A DNA stretch of 11,311 bases from Candidatus Uhrbacteria bacterium RIFCSPLOWO2_02_FULL_49_11 (GCA_001791465.1 MGER01000074.1:889-12199), one strand, 5' to 3'. Shown: positions 1-7,073, numbered from the stretch's first letter. The notes: generated from the letters alone by a model not told the origin. A program made the numbers and translations.

Positions 1-29
1 GGCTTCCAAAAAACCGTTCAGTTCGTTGA

Positions 30-104
30 TGGTGCCCTCGAGAGGAATCGAACCTCTATTACAAGATCCGGAATCTTGAGTCCTATCCGTTGAACGACGA
101 GGGC
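30..104 (-). tRNA. tRNA-Arg (anticodon CCG), CCA encoded
   Basis: A canonical cloverleaf can be read on the minus strand. The 7-bp acceptor stem is GCCCTCG with CGAGGGC, the anticodon stem is CAAGA/TCTTG around the loop TTCCGGA, and the T arm carries TTCGATT. The anticodon CCG reads the Arg codon CGG. The discriminator is A and the 3' CCA is encoded (plus-strand TGG at 30-32). It lies 22 bases downstream of the femAB stop on the same strand, so it may be the last member of a ruvA-femAB-tRNA unit. Confidence 0.95.
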
Positions 105-126
105 ATAGGTATGATAACCTGATATA

Positions 127-1179
127 TCATCGTGTGAAGAACGATCTCGCAGATTGCGCCGCAGATAACAGCTTATACACGAACGGTTTGCATACTACAT
201 CATACGTCCCCGCACCTTCTTGCACCTTTCCCCCAAAACCCATTTTAAACCTCGTAATCCCCGCCCAACTATAGTTTTGAGTTTTGAGTTTTGAGTTTTG
301 AGTTCGTAGCGCCTCTGGCGCTACGCCCCACATATCATACCATCTCGTCCCTTGAGCCTTTGCGAACTGCATCATCTTCCACTGTAAGAGATGAGGGGCC
401 ATGAGGTTACGGTCCATGCTTGATGACCCACCATGAAGATAAGTTGCGGTATCGCCGCAGGTGATCAATATAGCGGACGCGAGCGGCGTGTTTCCAAACG
501 TCGCAATGAATAAATGCGCTCTACACCCCCTCTCTGTCTCCCCCTTACTAGGGGGAGAATCTTTGTTATAAGGCTCCATTAGTTCAAGCATCTTCCGATA
601 ATACTCCTCCGGATGGATCCCAATTTTATCACGATGTGCGGTATCTTGCATCAGCTGCCAAAATGATGCAAACCCCTCTTTTGCATTCACGCTGCGCGCA
701 ACGACTCCCTTCCGTTCGGAAAGATGGATGTTATACCGTGTCTTCTCATGCATGTCATTCAGTAGCTCTTCTTCACTTTTCGTTAAGTCAGTGAGCAAGG
801 TAGCGCGTGGCGGCACTTGGCGTACCAGTATCTGCGGTATCGTCACGTTCAACGTAGTATCCAACTTTGGGATTTGGGATTTGGGATTTGGGATTTTCCA
901 AGGTGGTGTCCACCTCACAAACACCGCATCCACCCTTTTACCAATATCCAATAAAACCTGCTCATATTTTTGTAATGTATTACCACTCGGCAAAGTCCAG
1001 CCATTTATTTCGAGAAACTTGAGCGATCCTATAATGCACTTCTCGACCGCAATCCCCTCGCCATCTCTTCTCTCTCGTGCAGCCGAAAATGGCACAACGC
1101 CAGAGGGAGAAACCATATATACATTCTTCCCTACTGCTTGCTGGAACCGCGCCCAGCCATTTGATTGTTCAAAATGCAT
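127..1179 (-). CDS. FemA/FemB-family aminoacyltransferase (peptidoglycan bridge formation)
   Basis: The 350-residue product resembles the FemABX family, tRNA-dependent transferases that add amino acids to the peptidoglycan stem peptide on the cytoplasmic side. Recognisable blocks are MHEKTRYNIHLSERKGV (about residues 143-159), the segment around FWQLMQDTAHRDK, HLFIATFGNTPLASAILI, and the C-terminal YDMWGVAP and FKMGFGGK. Together these mark the double GNAT-like fold. The start follows the ruvA stop by one base, so translation is probably coupled. Three short segments look foreign to the family: IPNPKSQIPK from a heptad repeat, DSPPSKGETERG from a palindrome, and ALRTQNSKLKTQN from a palindrome plus heptad repeat. 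All keep the frame. No signal peptide is seen. The substrate amino acid cannot be told from sequence. Confidence 0.85.
   Translation of the reverse strand: MHFEQSNGWARFQQAVGKNVYMVSPSGVVPFSAARERRDGEGIAVEKCIIGSLKFLEINGWTLPSGNTLQKYEQVLLDIGKRVDAVFVRWTPPWKIPNPKSQIPKLDTTLNVTIPQILVRQVPPRATLLTDLTKSEEELLNDMHEKTRYNIHLSERKGVVARSVNAKEGFASFWQLMQDTAHRDKIGIHPEEYYRKMLELMEPYNKDSPPSKGETERGCRAHLFIATFGNTPLASAILITCGDTATYLHGGSSSMDRNLMAPHLLQWKMMQFAKAQGTRWYDMWGVAPEALRTQNSKLKTQNYSWAGITRFKMGFGGKVQEGAGTYDVVCKPFVYKLLSAAQSARSFFTR
274..301. repeat. Heptad repeat inside femAB: 4 perfect copies of GTTTTGA
   Basis: Four perfect 7-bp units, with three further matching bases to 304. On the coding (minus) strand the unit is TCAAAAC and encodes QNSKLKTQN near residues 292-302 of the FemAB protein, just before the conserved C-terminal block. 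It directly abuts the palindrome at 305-325, which suggests a composite insertion. Confidence 0.95.
305..325. repeat. Perfect palindrome (9-bp arms, 3-nt loop) inside femAB
   Basis: CGTAGCGCC and GGCGCTACG flank TCT. The element is in frame in femAB, where it contributes the residues around VAPEALR. It touches the heptad array at 274-301. Confidence 0.9.
538..557. repeat. Palindrome CTCCCCC/GGGGGAG inside femAB
   Basis: Seven-bp perfect arms with a 6-nt loop (TTACTA). It encodes part of DSPPSKGETERG, which interrupts the femAB protein between the LELMEPY segment and the HLFIATFG strand. G-run/C-run palindromes of this look are common as intergenic repeats in metagenome-derived genomes (general knowledge, not searched). 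Confidence 0.8.
869..896. repeat. Heptad repeat inside femAB: 4 copies of GGGATTT
   Basis: Four perfect 7-bp units, with TTT just before them also in phase. The coding strand reads IPNPKSQIPK near residues 95-105 of the FemAB protein, a low-complexity insert between the conserved RWTPPW segment and the following strand. Confidence 0.95.
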
Positions 1180-1180
1180 A

Positions 1181-1765
1181 TTATCTCTGTTTTCCTAACC
1201 TCTTAAGCGCCTCTCTCACCCTCGCCTCGCTCCCTTCGATCGTCCGCGGAAGCGCGCGCATGACTTCCACTACTTCGTTTTCCCGGTAACCGAGCCTTAC
1301 CAAGGCCTCTATCGCATCCCCATCGCCCTCAAAAAAATCGCCGCGCGCTCCGCCAATAGATTCTCCTATTTTTTCTCGCAACTCCACGATAATCCGCTCC
1401 GCGGTTTTCTTCCCGATCCCCGCCACCTTTTGCAGCAGCTTGGGATCCCCTTGCGCGATGGTGCGCTTCAGGTCGTCAAGTTTTGCCACGGATAAACACC
1501 CCAATGCAGAGCGCGGCCCCACGCCCGAGATAGTCAGTAGCTGCTCGAAAAACAAGAGCTCTTCTAATCGAGGAAACCCGTACAATTCTATCGTGTCATT
1601 CCTTGTATCAAGCTTCGTGTAACAATAAAGCTCTAGCTGCGCGTCTGTCTTCAATCCCTCCAACACAAATACCGGCACCGCGATACGGTACCCTACCTCC
1701 CCTGCGACGAGGAGCACTGACCGCGTATCACACCATTTGACGATGCCCTTGATGTACGAAATCAT
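1181..1765 (-). CDS. ruvA: Holliday junction branch migration protein RuvA
   Basis: At 194 residues this has normal RuvA length and all three domains. The N-terminal OB-fold (about 1-63) begins MISYIKGIV and includes the YCYTKLDTRNDTIELYGF stretch. The tandem helix-hairpin-helix region carries ISGVGPRSALG (about 80-90) and KVAGIGKKTAERI (about 113-125). The C-terminal domain III (about 148-194) contacts RuvB in the family. RuvA tetramers hold the four-way junction while RuvB drives branch migration. The gene is first in a minus-strand unit, with femAB starting one base after its stop. A -10-like TAGAAT ends exactly six bases before the ATG, suggesting a leaderless mRNA. No Shine-Dalgarno is visible. 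ruvB and ruvC are not in the window. Confidence 0.97.
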   Translation of the reverse strand: MISYIKGIVKWCDTRSVLLVAGEVGYRIAVPVFVLEGLKTDAQLELYCYTKLDTRNDTIELYGFPRLEELLFFEQLLTISGVGPRSALGCLSVAKLDDLKRTIAQGDPKLLQKVAGIGKKTAERIIVELREKIGESIGGARGDFFEGDGDAIEALVRLGYRENEVVEVMRALPRTIEGSEARVREALKRLGKQR

Positions 1766-1771
1766 GCTTAT

Positions 1772-1777
1772 ATTCTA
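1772..1777 (-). promoter_or_regulatory. Putative -10 element of ruvA (leaderless start)
   Basis: TAGAAT on the minus strand ends six bases before the ruvA ATG, so the predicted +1 is the A of the start codon at 1765. No convincing -35 is seen. Confidence 0.4.
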
Positions 1778-1794
1778 CAATACATCCAGGACTT

Positions 1795-1822
1795 TTGCTA
1801 TCAATATCACGCTTTTTAAGAT
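1795..1822 (+). promoter_or_regulatory. Weak candidate promoter for uvrB
   Basis: TTGCTA (1795-1800) and TAAGAT (1817-1822) are spaced by 16 bases in the 74-bp divergent gap between ruvA and uvrB. The match is only partial. It is the best candidate I see there. Confidence 0.3.
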
Positions 1823-1839
1823 AAGAAATTCTCAATGAT

Positions 1840-3924
1840 ATGTCGTTCGCGATCACATCATCATTTACGCCCACCGGGGATCAACCGCAGGCAATCGAAA
1901 AACTTGTGGCAGGCGTTCGTGCCGGCGCGCCCCATCAAACGCTCTTGGGAGTGACCGGCAGCGGCAAAACGCTTACGATGGCAAACGTCATCGCGGATGT
2001 GAAACTCCCGACGCTCGTCATTTCCCACAACAAAACGCTCGCCGCGCAACTGGCAGGCGAGTTTGAAGAGTTCTTCCCCGACGCAGCCGTGCATTATTTC
2101 GTATCGTATTATGATTATTACCAACCAGAAGCGTATGTGCCCACCACTGATACCTACATTGAAAAAGAAACGGATATTAATGAAGAGATAGACCGCCTTC
2201 GCCATGCCGCGACCCGAGCACTCCTTTCCCGCAAAGACGTCATCATTGTCGCTTCTGTCTCCTGCATTTATGGATTGGGGTCGCCTGAGGAATACCAAGC
2301 GGTAAGCTTACAGCTCAAAATTCAAAGTTCAAGACCGAACCGGACAGAAATATTGCGGCAGCTTGTTGATATGCGCTATGAGCGCAATGATATGGATCTG
2401 CAGCGCGGGAAATTCCGAGTGCGCGGCAATATGATCGACATTCATCCGGTGTATTCCCTTGAAGATATTTGGCGCATTGAATTCAGCGGCAATACCGTGC
2501 AGCGTATCAGCACACTGGACCAGCTTACCGGCAAAACAGTAAATCGCGCGGACGCGCTCACCCTGTTCCCTGCGACCCACTATATCGCGCCGCAGAAACG
2601 TATCAATGAAATCCTCAAAACGATAGAGCAGGATCTTGACCGGGAAGTGCGCGCATTTCTAAAAGCCAACAAACCATTAGAGGCCGAACGCCTCTCGCAG
2701 AGGGTGCACTTCGACCTCGAGATGATAAGGGCAACCGGCTATTGCCAAGGCATAGAGAACTACTCGCGCTACTTTGATCAGCGAAAACCCGGCGAACCTC
2801 CCTCTACCCTTATTGATTTTTTCAAGTTTGCAGACCAAAACTTTCTCACTTTTATTGACGAGTCACACATGACTTTGCCGCAATTGAGAGGCATGTACCA
2901 TGGCGACAGGGCACGGAAAGACACTCTCATAGAGTATGGATTCCGCCTGAGTGGGGCGCGCGATAACCGACCCCTTACCTTTGAAGAATTCAAAACACGG
3001 GTAGGGCAATGTATTTATGCTTCCGCGACGCCAGGGGAATATGAAATAGAAAAATCCAAAATCCAAAATCCAAAATCCAAAATTATCGAGGCGAACGTAA
3101 TTGAACAATTAATCCGTCCCACAGGGTTGCTCGATCCTACGATTACCGTGAAACCGACAAAAAACCAAATTGACGATTTGCTCAATGAAATACAGCACTG
3201 CATCGCCAAAAAACAACGCGTGCTGGTGACCACGCTCACCAAACGCATGGCTGAAGACCTCGCCGAATATCTTGAGGAGCTGAAGGTGAAAGCAGCCTAC
3301 CTGCACTCTGATGTAGAAATCTTTGAGCGGCTGGAACTCCTCCGCGACCTGCGCCTCGGCGTCTACGACGTCCTGGTAGGTATCAATCTCCTGCGGGAGG
3401 GATTGGATCTGCCAGAAGTCGCGCTCGTCGCTATCCTCGATGCGGACAAGGAAGGCTTCTTAAGAAGCGCAACCTCGCTCGTGCAGGTGATGGGCCGCGC
3501 AGCCCGCCACCTCGAAGGCCGCGTCATCATGTACGCCGATACCATCACCGGATCCATGAAACAGGCAATGGAAGAAACCAAACGCCGACGCGCGGTCCAG
3601 GAAGCGTATAATAATAAACACGGCATTACGCCGGCGACCATCAAAAAAGCAATCAAGGAAGGCATACTCGCGCATCGCCAACAAGAAATTGTACGGGCGA
3701 ACGGCCGTTCGCCCCTACCCAACGTGAACGAAATCCCTTATGAAGAATTGCCCCACCTTATCAGGGATTTAGAGCGCCAGATGGATTTAGCGGCTAAAAA
3801 TCTGGAATTCGAAAAAGCGGCTGCCTTGAGAGACCAGATAAAAATAATGAAAGAAAAGATGAGAAAAAAAACAAGCCGCAGGGATACTTTCAAAGCGATC
3901 CGAGCGGCTAAAGAGGACAACTGA
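1840..3924 (+). CDS. uvrB: Excinuclease ABC subunit B (UvrB)
   Basis: The 694-residue protein is a complete UvrB, the damage-verifying helicase-like subunit of UvrABC nucleotide excision repair. Visible features are the Walker A motif GVTGSGKT (37-44), the beta-hairpin region [28 protein letters not shown] [33 protein letters not shown], and a C-terminal UVR motif within [24 protein letters not shown] that binds UvrC. It is slightly longer than usual because of three inserts. KIQSSRP near residue 160 and [11 protein letters not shown] near 404-415 come from heptad repeats. RANGRSPLP near 619-627 comes from a 28-bp palindrome and lies in the linker before the UVR domain. The ATG at 1840 gives the normal N-terminus and has no Shine-Dalgarno. 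truB follows after one base. Confidence 0.98.
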   Translation: MSFAITSSFTPTGDQPQAIEKLVAGVRAGAPHQTLLGVTGSGKTLTMANVIADVKLPTLVISHNKTLAAQLAGEFEEFFPDAAVHYFVSYYDYYQPEAYVPTTDTYIEKETDINEEIDRLRHAATRALLSRKDVIIVASVSCIYGLGSPEEYQAVSLQLKIQSSRPNRTEILRQLVDMRYERNDMDLQRGKFRVRGNMIDIHPVYSLEDIWRIEFSGNTVQRISTLDQLTGKTVNRADALTLFPATHYIAPQKRINEILKTIEQDLDREVRAFLKANKPLEAERLSQRVHFDLEMIRATGYCQGIENYSRYFDQRKPGEPPSTLIDFFKFADQNFLTFIDESHMTLPQLRGMYHGDRARKDTLIEYGFRLSGARDNRPLTFEEFKTRVGQCIYASATPGEYEIEKSKIQNPKSKIIEANVIEQLIRPTGLLDPTITVKPTKNQIDDLLNEIQHCIAKKQRVLVTTLTKRMAEDLAEYLEELKVKAAYLHSDVEIFERLELLRDLRLGVYDVLVGINLLREGLDLPEVALVAILDADKEGFLRSATSLVQVMGRAARHLEGRVIMYADTITGSMKQAMEETKRRRAVQEAYNNKHGITPATIKKAIKEGILAHRQQEIVRANGRSPLPNVNEIPYEELPHLIRDLERQMDLAAKNLEFEKAAALRDQIKIMKEKMRKKTSRRDTFKAIRAAKEDN
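2315..2335. repeat. Short degenerate heptad repeat in uvrB
   Basis: Three imperfect 7-bp units (TCAAAAT, TCAAAGT, TCAAGAC). They encode LKIQSSRP where UvrB proteins usually have a short turn between the SPEEY segment and the RNE(I/L)LR segment. This is the weakest of the heptad arrays in the window. Confidence 0.5.
3051..3083. repeat. Heptad repeat inside uvrB: 4 copies of ATCCAAA
   Basis: Four perfect units at 3054-3081, with in-phase partial units on both sides. It encodes [11 protein letters not shown] directly after the conserved SATPGEYE motif and before [14 protein letters not shown], where other UvrB proteins have only a few residues. Confidence 0.95.
3691..3718. repeat. 28-bp palindrome inserted in frame in uvrB
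   Basis: The core GGGCGAACGGCCGTTCGCCC (3695-3714) is a perfect 20-bp palindrome. GTA and TAC extend it on each side, past one C-C mismatch (3694/3715). It encodes RANGRSPLP in the interdomain linker ahead of the UVR motif. From memory, closely similar GTAGGGGCGAA-type palindromes recur in many uncultured-bacterium genomes. Confidence 0.93.
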
Positions 3925-3925
3925 T

Positions 3926-5062
3926 ATGACAAGTGGTTTCCTTCTCATCAACAAACCTATCGGTCCCACTTCGCATGATGTGGTGGATATGGTGCGGCGC
4001 GCGACAGGAATAAGGACAGTCGGGCACGCAGGCACTCTTGATCCTTTTGCGTCAGGATTGTTAATCGTGGGAGTAGGACGCGAGGCGACAAGACAGTTAG
4101 ACCAGTTTAAAAATTTACCAAAAACCTATATCGCGACCATACGATTGGGGGCGAGAAGTGACACAGATGACCGGACAGGACAAATTGAAGAATCTAGAAT
4201 TAAAAATCTAGAATTAAGTTCTGAAAAAATTGAAAAATTAATACAATCGTTTATTGGCGAGGTCGAACAAACCCCGCCGATGTACAGCGCAAAAAAAATT
4301 AAAGGGCAAAAACTCTATGAAATCGCGCGCCAAGGACGCACAGTTGAACGCAAACCTGCCAATGTGACTATCCACTCAATTGAATTATTGGATATATCAG
4401 ATACCGAGAAACTGAAAAACTGCCCAACAATAAAACTGAAAATTAATTGCTCCTCCGGCACCTACATCCGCGCCCTTGCGCGCGATATCGGAGAGGAGCT
4501 CCAATGCGGCGCCTACTGCGAAGAGCTCACCCGGACGGCGATTGGGCCATACACCTTGAGTGAAGCCACCACGTTAGAACAACTTACTCCGCTAACATGG
4601 CAGCAATATCTTCAGCCAATTGCAGATTGCAAATTGCAGATTGCAGAATCTGAAAAACTGAAAATTATCGTACTCGTGTTCGGCACCTTCGACCTCCTCC
4701 ACCCTGGTCACCTCGACTTCTTCCGCCAGGCGAAAGCATTAGGGGACTATCTCATCGCCGGCGTCGGGCGCGATCAGGTGGTCGCCGCGCTCAAAGGGAA
4801 ACTGCCCCGCCAGAAAGAACACGAGCGCCTTGCCGCGGTGCAGGAATGTAGTCTTGTGGATGAGGCGTATCTGTTGCCTGATAATCCCGAAGAGAGGTTT
4901 CAATGGATCAAAAAAATAAACCCCGCGGTCATAGCCTTAGGATACGATCAGACCGCGTTTACGGATCATCTCGCGCAAGACCTCGCACGCCACGGCATCG
5001 ATTGCCGCATCGTCCGCTTAAAACCCTATCATCCTGATCGCTATAAAAGTTCCAAAATGTAA
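3926..5062 (+). CDS. truB: Fusion: TruB tRNA pseudouridine-55 synthase + RibL/TagD-like nucleotidyltransferase
   Basis: Residues 1 to about 229 are TruB, which makes pseudouridine 55 in the tRNA T-loop. The motif GHAGTLDPFASGLL holds the catalytic Asp39, followed by PPMYSAKKIKGQKLYE and GTYIRALARDIG. From about 245 to 378 runs a second enzyme with FGTFDLLHPGHLDFF (HPGH at 259-262), AGVGRDQVV, ALGYDQ and a C-terminal YKSSKM. This is the pattern of the HxGH cytidylyl/adenylyltransferases, closest in feel to archaeal FAD synthetase RibL. In many bacteria truB neighbours ribF, which also makes FAD, so the fusion fits that linkage. The join (about 231-242) is a four-unit heptad repeat encoding PIADCKLQIAES. 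A second repeat lies near residues 89-98. The usual TruB C-terminal domain is absent. The FAD synthetase role is inference, since glycerol-3-phosphate cytidylyltransferase is an alternative. The start is one base after the uvrB stop. Confidence 0.9.
   Translation: MTSGFLLINKPIGPTSHDVVDMVRRATGIRTVGHAGTLDPFASGLLIVGVGREATRQLDQFKNLPKTYIATIRLGARSDTDDRTGQIEESRIKNLELSSEKIEKLIQSFIGEVEQTPPMYSAKKIKGQKLYEIARQGRTVERKPANVTIHSIELLDISDTEKLKNCPTIKLKINCSSGTYIRALARDIGEELQCGAYCEELTRTAIGPYTLSEATTLEQLTPLTWQQYLQPIADCKLQIAESEKLKIIVLVFGTFDLLHPGHLDFFRQAKALGDYLIAGVGRDQVVAALKGKLPRQKEHERLAAVQECSLVDEAYLLPDNPEERFQWIKKINPAVIALGYDQTAFTDHLAQDLARHGIDCRIVRLKPYHPDRYKSSKM
4191..4218. repeat. Two copies of a 14-bp unit inside truB
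   Basis: The 14-bp unit TCTAGAATTAAAAA (twice seven) occurs twice with small differences. It encodes the residues around ESRIKNLELS in the TruB catalytic domain, in a surface region before the PPMYSA motif. Confidence 0.7.
4619..4646. repeat. Heptad repeat forming the TruB-nucleotidyltransferase linker
   Basis: Four units of ATTGCAG, with one mismatch in the second. It sits exactly between the two enzyme domains of the truB fusion and is read in frame as IADCKLQIAE. Confidence 0.93.
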
Positions 5063-5144
5063 TATATTCATCCGCACCGTGTTCCTTGGTATCTCGATAA
5101 TCAATCTTGCTTATTTTTATTCCTTCTGTTACCCTATACCATGG

Positions 5145-5172
5145 ATTTGAATTTTGAGATTTGAGTTTTGAC
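5145..5172. repeat. Heptad repeat just upstream of rpsT
   Basis: Four imperfect 7-bp units (ATTTGAA, TTTTGAG, ATTTGAG, TTTTGAC) end nine bases before the rpsT ATG. They therefore occupy the leader where a ribosome binding site would be. It is the only clear array of this type outside a coding region here. Confidence 0.85.
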
Positions 5173-5181
5173 ATTTATTTT

Positions 5182-5451
5182 ATGCACACTAAATCAGCAA
5201 CCAAAAGATTACGGCAAACAAAAAAGCGGACCGCAAGGAACCGCATGTGGAAGCAGAAAGTGAAGACCATGCTGAAGGCTTCCCGCGCGTTAGCTGGCTC
5301 GAAGGATGCGCATACAAAAGAGACCATCACCCGCACCATTTCCACGATTGACCGCGCCATTCAGAAAGGGATATTGCATCGCAATACCGGCGCGCGGATA
5401 AAATCGCGGCTTCTCAAGCTCATGCGCGCCCCTGCGAAGAAAGAGATTTAA
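5182..5451 (+). CDS. rpsT: 30S ribosomal protein S20
   Basis: The 89-residue basic protein begins MHTKSATKRLRQTKKRTARN. It shows the S20 pattern of a Lys/Arg-rich N-terminal helix followed by KVKTMLKASR and the DRAIQKGILHRNTGARIKSRL segment, which packs on 16S rRNA helices in the small subunit. I choose the ATG at 5182 because it gives family length. An upstream in-frame TTG at 5161 lies inside a heptad repeat and would add seven unlikely residues. No Shine-Dalgarno is present. The 3' end overlaps the convergent holA by 32 bases. The rpsT-holA pairing is common in bacteria. Confidence 0.95.
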   Translation: MHTKSATKRLRQTKKRTARNRMWKQKVKTMLKASRALAGSKDAHTKETITRTISTIDRAIQKGILHRNTGARIKSRLLKLMRAPAKKEI

Positions 5452-6478
5452 GATCGGCCAATAACAGCTCCAACGACAGCGTGGCGTCGCCGCTCTCTGT
5501 CTTTAACTTCACATCTACCGCAAGCAATGAGCGGTAGATGTTTTGTAATTCTTCCCAGGTATAATTGCGCGTGCGGGGGGCCGTCTTTTGCGCGACAAAA
5601 GGGTGAATACCTAACGCCTGAGCGATGTCTGCGCCGCGCGACCCCTTCGCGCTCTCCAAATAACTTTTCACCAGCGCAATGGTATGGAAGAGGCGCACCA
5701 ACATGCCGTGAACGGCAAGCGGCTCAACCCCGGAAACGATGAGCGAATAAAAAAGAGGGAGCGCGCGGTCAATGCTTCGCTCTCCCACCGCATCCGTGAA
5801 CGCAAACCCTGAAAGATCCTCTTCAATGTCTACCGTTGCATACAAATCCTTTTCGGTAATGACGGCGCCATGGCGCAGTGAAGCAAGTTTTCCTATCTCC
5901 CGGTCGGCACGCCACAGGTCGCTCCCTATTGCCGCCGCGAGCGCCTTTGCAACAGACGCGTCACAGGCAGCGCCTAAGGTGCGTGCGCGGTTTCTGATCC
6001 AGGCACTCACCTCCCGCTGCTCCATGCGGGGAAAGAGGAATACATACTCTTGCGATGCAAGAAATTCAAAAAGAACGGTGTTTAAATTTTGTTTCCGAAG
6101 TTCCTTTTTCTTCCCTCGTCCCGCGCTTCTGCGCACAAGACCCGCATTCCCGGTCGTGCCAACGTCTCCCTCCCAAAAAACGATGATATTCGCATCTTTC
6201 GCGCGGAGGCTTTCTTCCTCTTCAAGGAAGGATTTCACGCTCTCAGCCACACTTGCCGATCCGCTCTCTATGAGCCCCTCAACCACCACCATGCGCCGGG
6301 GGCTTAGGAACCCGCTTGAGCGCGCCTCACTCCTGAATCGCTCAAGAGTGAACCCCTTGCCTTCAAGCCGCACCACATTATACCCTTGAGGGTCGCGCTT
6401 TTTCTTAAATTCACTGATCACCTCAGAGAGTTTCTCTCTGCTGCGAAAGGTGTCAGACCCATAAATAAAGATAATCAT
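5420..6478 (-). CDS. holA: DNA polymerase III delta subunit
   Basis: The 352-residue protein fits HolA, the clamp-loader wrench that opens the beta clamp. It starts MIIFIYGSDTFRSREKL, the degenerate AAA+ N-terminus typical of delta, which lacks a Walker A motif. It continues with VVVEGL, IGSDLWRADREIGKLA (the conserved DxW..reieKL block), FAFTDAV, the LLVAVHGMLVRLF-like helices and the C-terminal ALSLELLLADLK-type end. A charged low-complexity loop (RGKKKELRKQN, about residues 121-131) is unusual but needs no special explanation. The gene converges on rpsT with a 32-bp overlap, and tRNA-Pro lies upstream on the same strand. Confidence 0.93.
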   Translation of the reverse strand: MIIFIYGSDTFRSREKLSEVISEFKKKRDPQGYNVVRLEGKGFTLERFRSEARSSGFLSPRRMVVVEGLIESGSASVAESVKSFLEEEESLRAKDANIIVFWEGDVGTTGNAGLVRRSAGRGKKKELRKQNLNTVLFEFLASQEYVFLFPRMEQREVSAWIRNRARTLGAACDASVAKALAAAIGSDLWRADREIGKLASLRHGAVITEKDLYATVDIEEDLSGFAFTDAVGERSIDRALPLFYSLIVSGVEPLAVHGMLVRLFHTIALVKSYLESAKGSRGADIAQALGIHPFVAQKTAPRTRNYTWEELQNIYRSLLAVDVKLKTESGDATLSLELLLADLKSLSSQGRA

Positions 6479-6516
6479 AAGAATTTTCGCTTATCCAATA
6501 TTCATCCACAAATCAC

Positions 6517-6587
6517 TCGGGGTGCTGGGAATTGAACCCAGTCTACCTGCTCCCAAAGCAGGCGTACTACCGGTATACGACACCCCG
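6517..6587 (-). tRNA. tRNA-Pro (anticodon TGG)
   Basis: The acceptor stem is CGGGGTG/CACCCCG. The anticodon stem CCTGC/GCAGG encloses TTTGGGA, giving TGG for Pro CCA. The T stem is CTGGG/CCCAG with loop TTCAATT. The discriminator is A. CCA is not encoded. The D-loop is short (7 nt). It lies upstream of holA on the same strand. Confidence 0.95.
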
Positions 6588-6640
6588 TTATAGAATGAGG
6601 AATCAGGTAAGCGCGGCTAATCCATCTATAAGCATAAACA

Positions 6641-6663
6641 TAAAAACGGATGTTGTCATCCGT
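6641..6663 (-). terminator. Rho-independent terminator downstream of tRNA-Phe
   Basis: On the minus strand ACGGATG and CATCCGT form a perfect 7-bp stem with loop ACAA, followed by a run of T. It lies between tRNA-Phe and tRNA-Pro and would end a tRNA-Ile/tRNA-Phe transcript. Confidence 0.75.
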
Positions 6664-6706
6664 CCCTGCCGTCTCAGGAGGTGAAAACTCGCACCGTGCG
6701 AAAACC

Positions 6707-6781
6707 TGGTGCCGGAGGTCAGAATCGAACTGACTACGCCTGCCTCTTCAGGGCAGCGCTCTACCAATGAGCTACTCCGGC
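6707..6781 (-). tRNA. tRNA-Phe (anticodon GAA), CCA encoded
   Basis: The acceptor stem is GCCGGAG/CTCCGGC. The D stem is GCTC/GAGC. The anticodon stem CTGCC/GGCAG surrounds CTGAAGA, so the anticodon is GAA. The T arm is GTCAG-TTCGATT-CTGAC. Discriminator A and the CCA are encoded. Confidence 0.95.
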
Positions 6782-6911
6782 ATAAGATACGAGCGAATGG
6801 GCGCCTCCATAAGCAACCTCAACGTAAGTACTCTATAAAGTATTTAAATTTTGGATTAAGAGTAATAAGCTGGTGGGCGCAGATGGACTCGAACCATCGA
6901 CCTCGTCATTA

Positions 6912-6950
6912 CCCCAGTAGTACCCCGCTATGCGGGGACTACGGGGCAGG
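6912..6950 (-). repeat. Hairpin element in the anticodon loop of the outer tRNA-Ile
   Basis: A 39-nt element whose arms pair CCCC with GGGG, GTAGT with ACTAC, and CCCCGC with GCGGGG around an ATA loop. Its two ends resemble, in reverse complement, the ends of the element at 7074-7116, while the interiors differ. Confidence 0.8.
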
Positions 6951-6960
6951 TCAGTGCCTT

Positions 6961-7060
6961 ATGGTACAGCGGTGGGCGCAGATGGACTCGAACCATCGAC
7001 CTCGTCATTATCAGTGACGCGCTCTAACCGCCTGAGCTATGCGCCCCACCGCTGTACCAT
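6961..7060. repeat. 12-bp perfect inverted repeat enclosing tRNA-Ile
   Basis: ATGGTACAGCGG (6961-6972) and its exact complement (7049-7060) directly flank the inner tRNA-Ile. They would extend its acceptor stem to roughly 19 pairs, with a small bulge at the discriminator. Confidence 0.9.
6973..7046 (-). tRNA. tRNA-Ile (anticodon GAT), inner intact copy
   Basis: A complete cloverleaf: acceptor GGGCGCA/TGCGCCC, D stem GCTC/GAGC, anticodon stem CGTCA/TGACG around CTGATAA (anticodon GAT), and T arm GATGG-TTCGAGT-CCATC. Discriminator A is followed by CC and then G, so CCA is not encoded, unlike the outer copy. It is nested inside the outer tRNA-Ile sequence. Confidence 0.93.
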
Positions 7061-7073
7061 GTCTCCAGCGCTC

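Noticed and set aside
274..301. CRISPR array
   Set aside because: The 7-bp period has no spacers. All heptad arrays in the window are simple tandem repeats.
5772..6389. A 205-codon plus-strand frame
   Set aside because: It lies wholly inside holA on the opposite strand, is rich in Ser/Arg/Pro as expected of a shadow frame, and matches no family I know.
6709..7017. A 102-codon plus-strand frame containing WAQMDSNHRPRHY twice
   Set aside because: It is antisense translation of the tRNA-Phe and tRNA-Ile sequences. Such AQMDSNHRPRHY-type frames are a known annotation artefact of tRNA genes.
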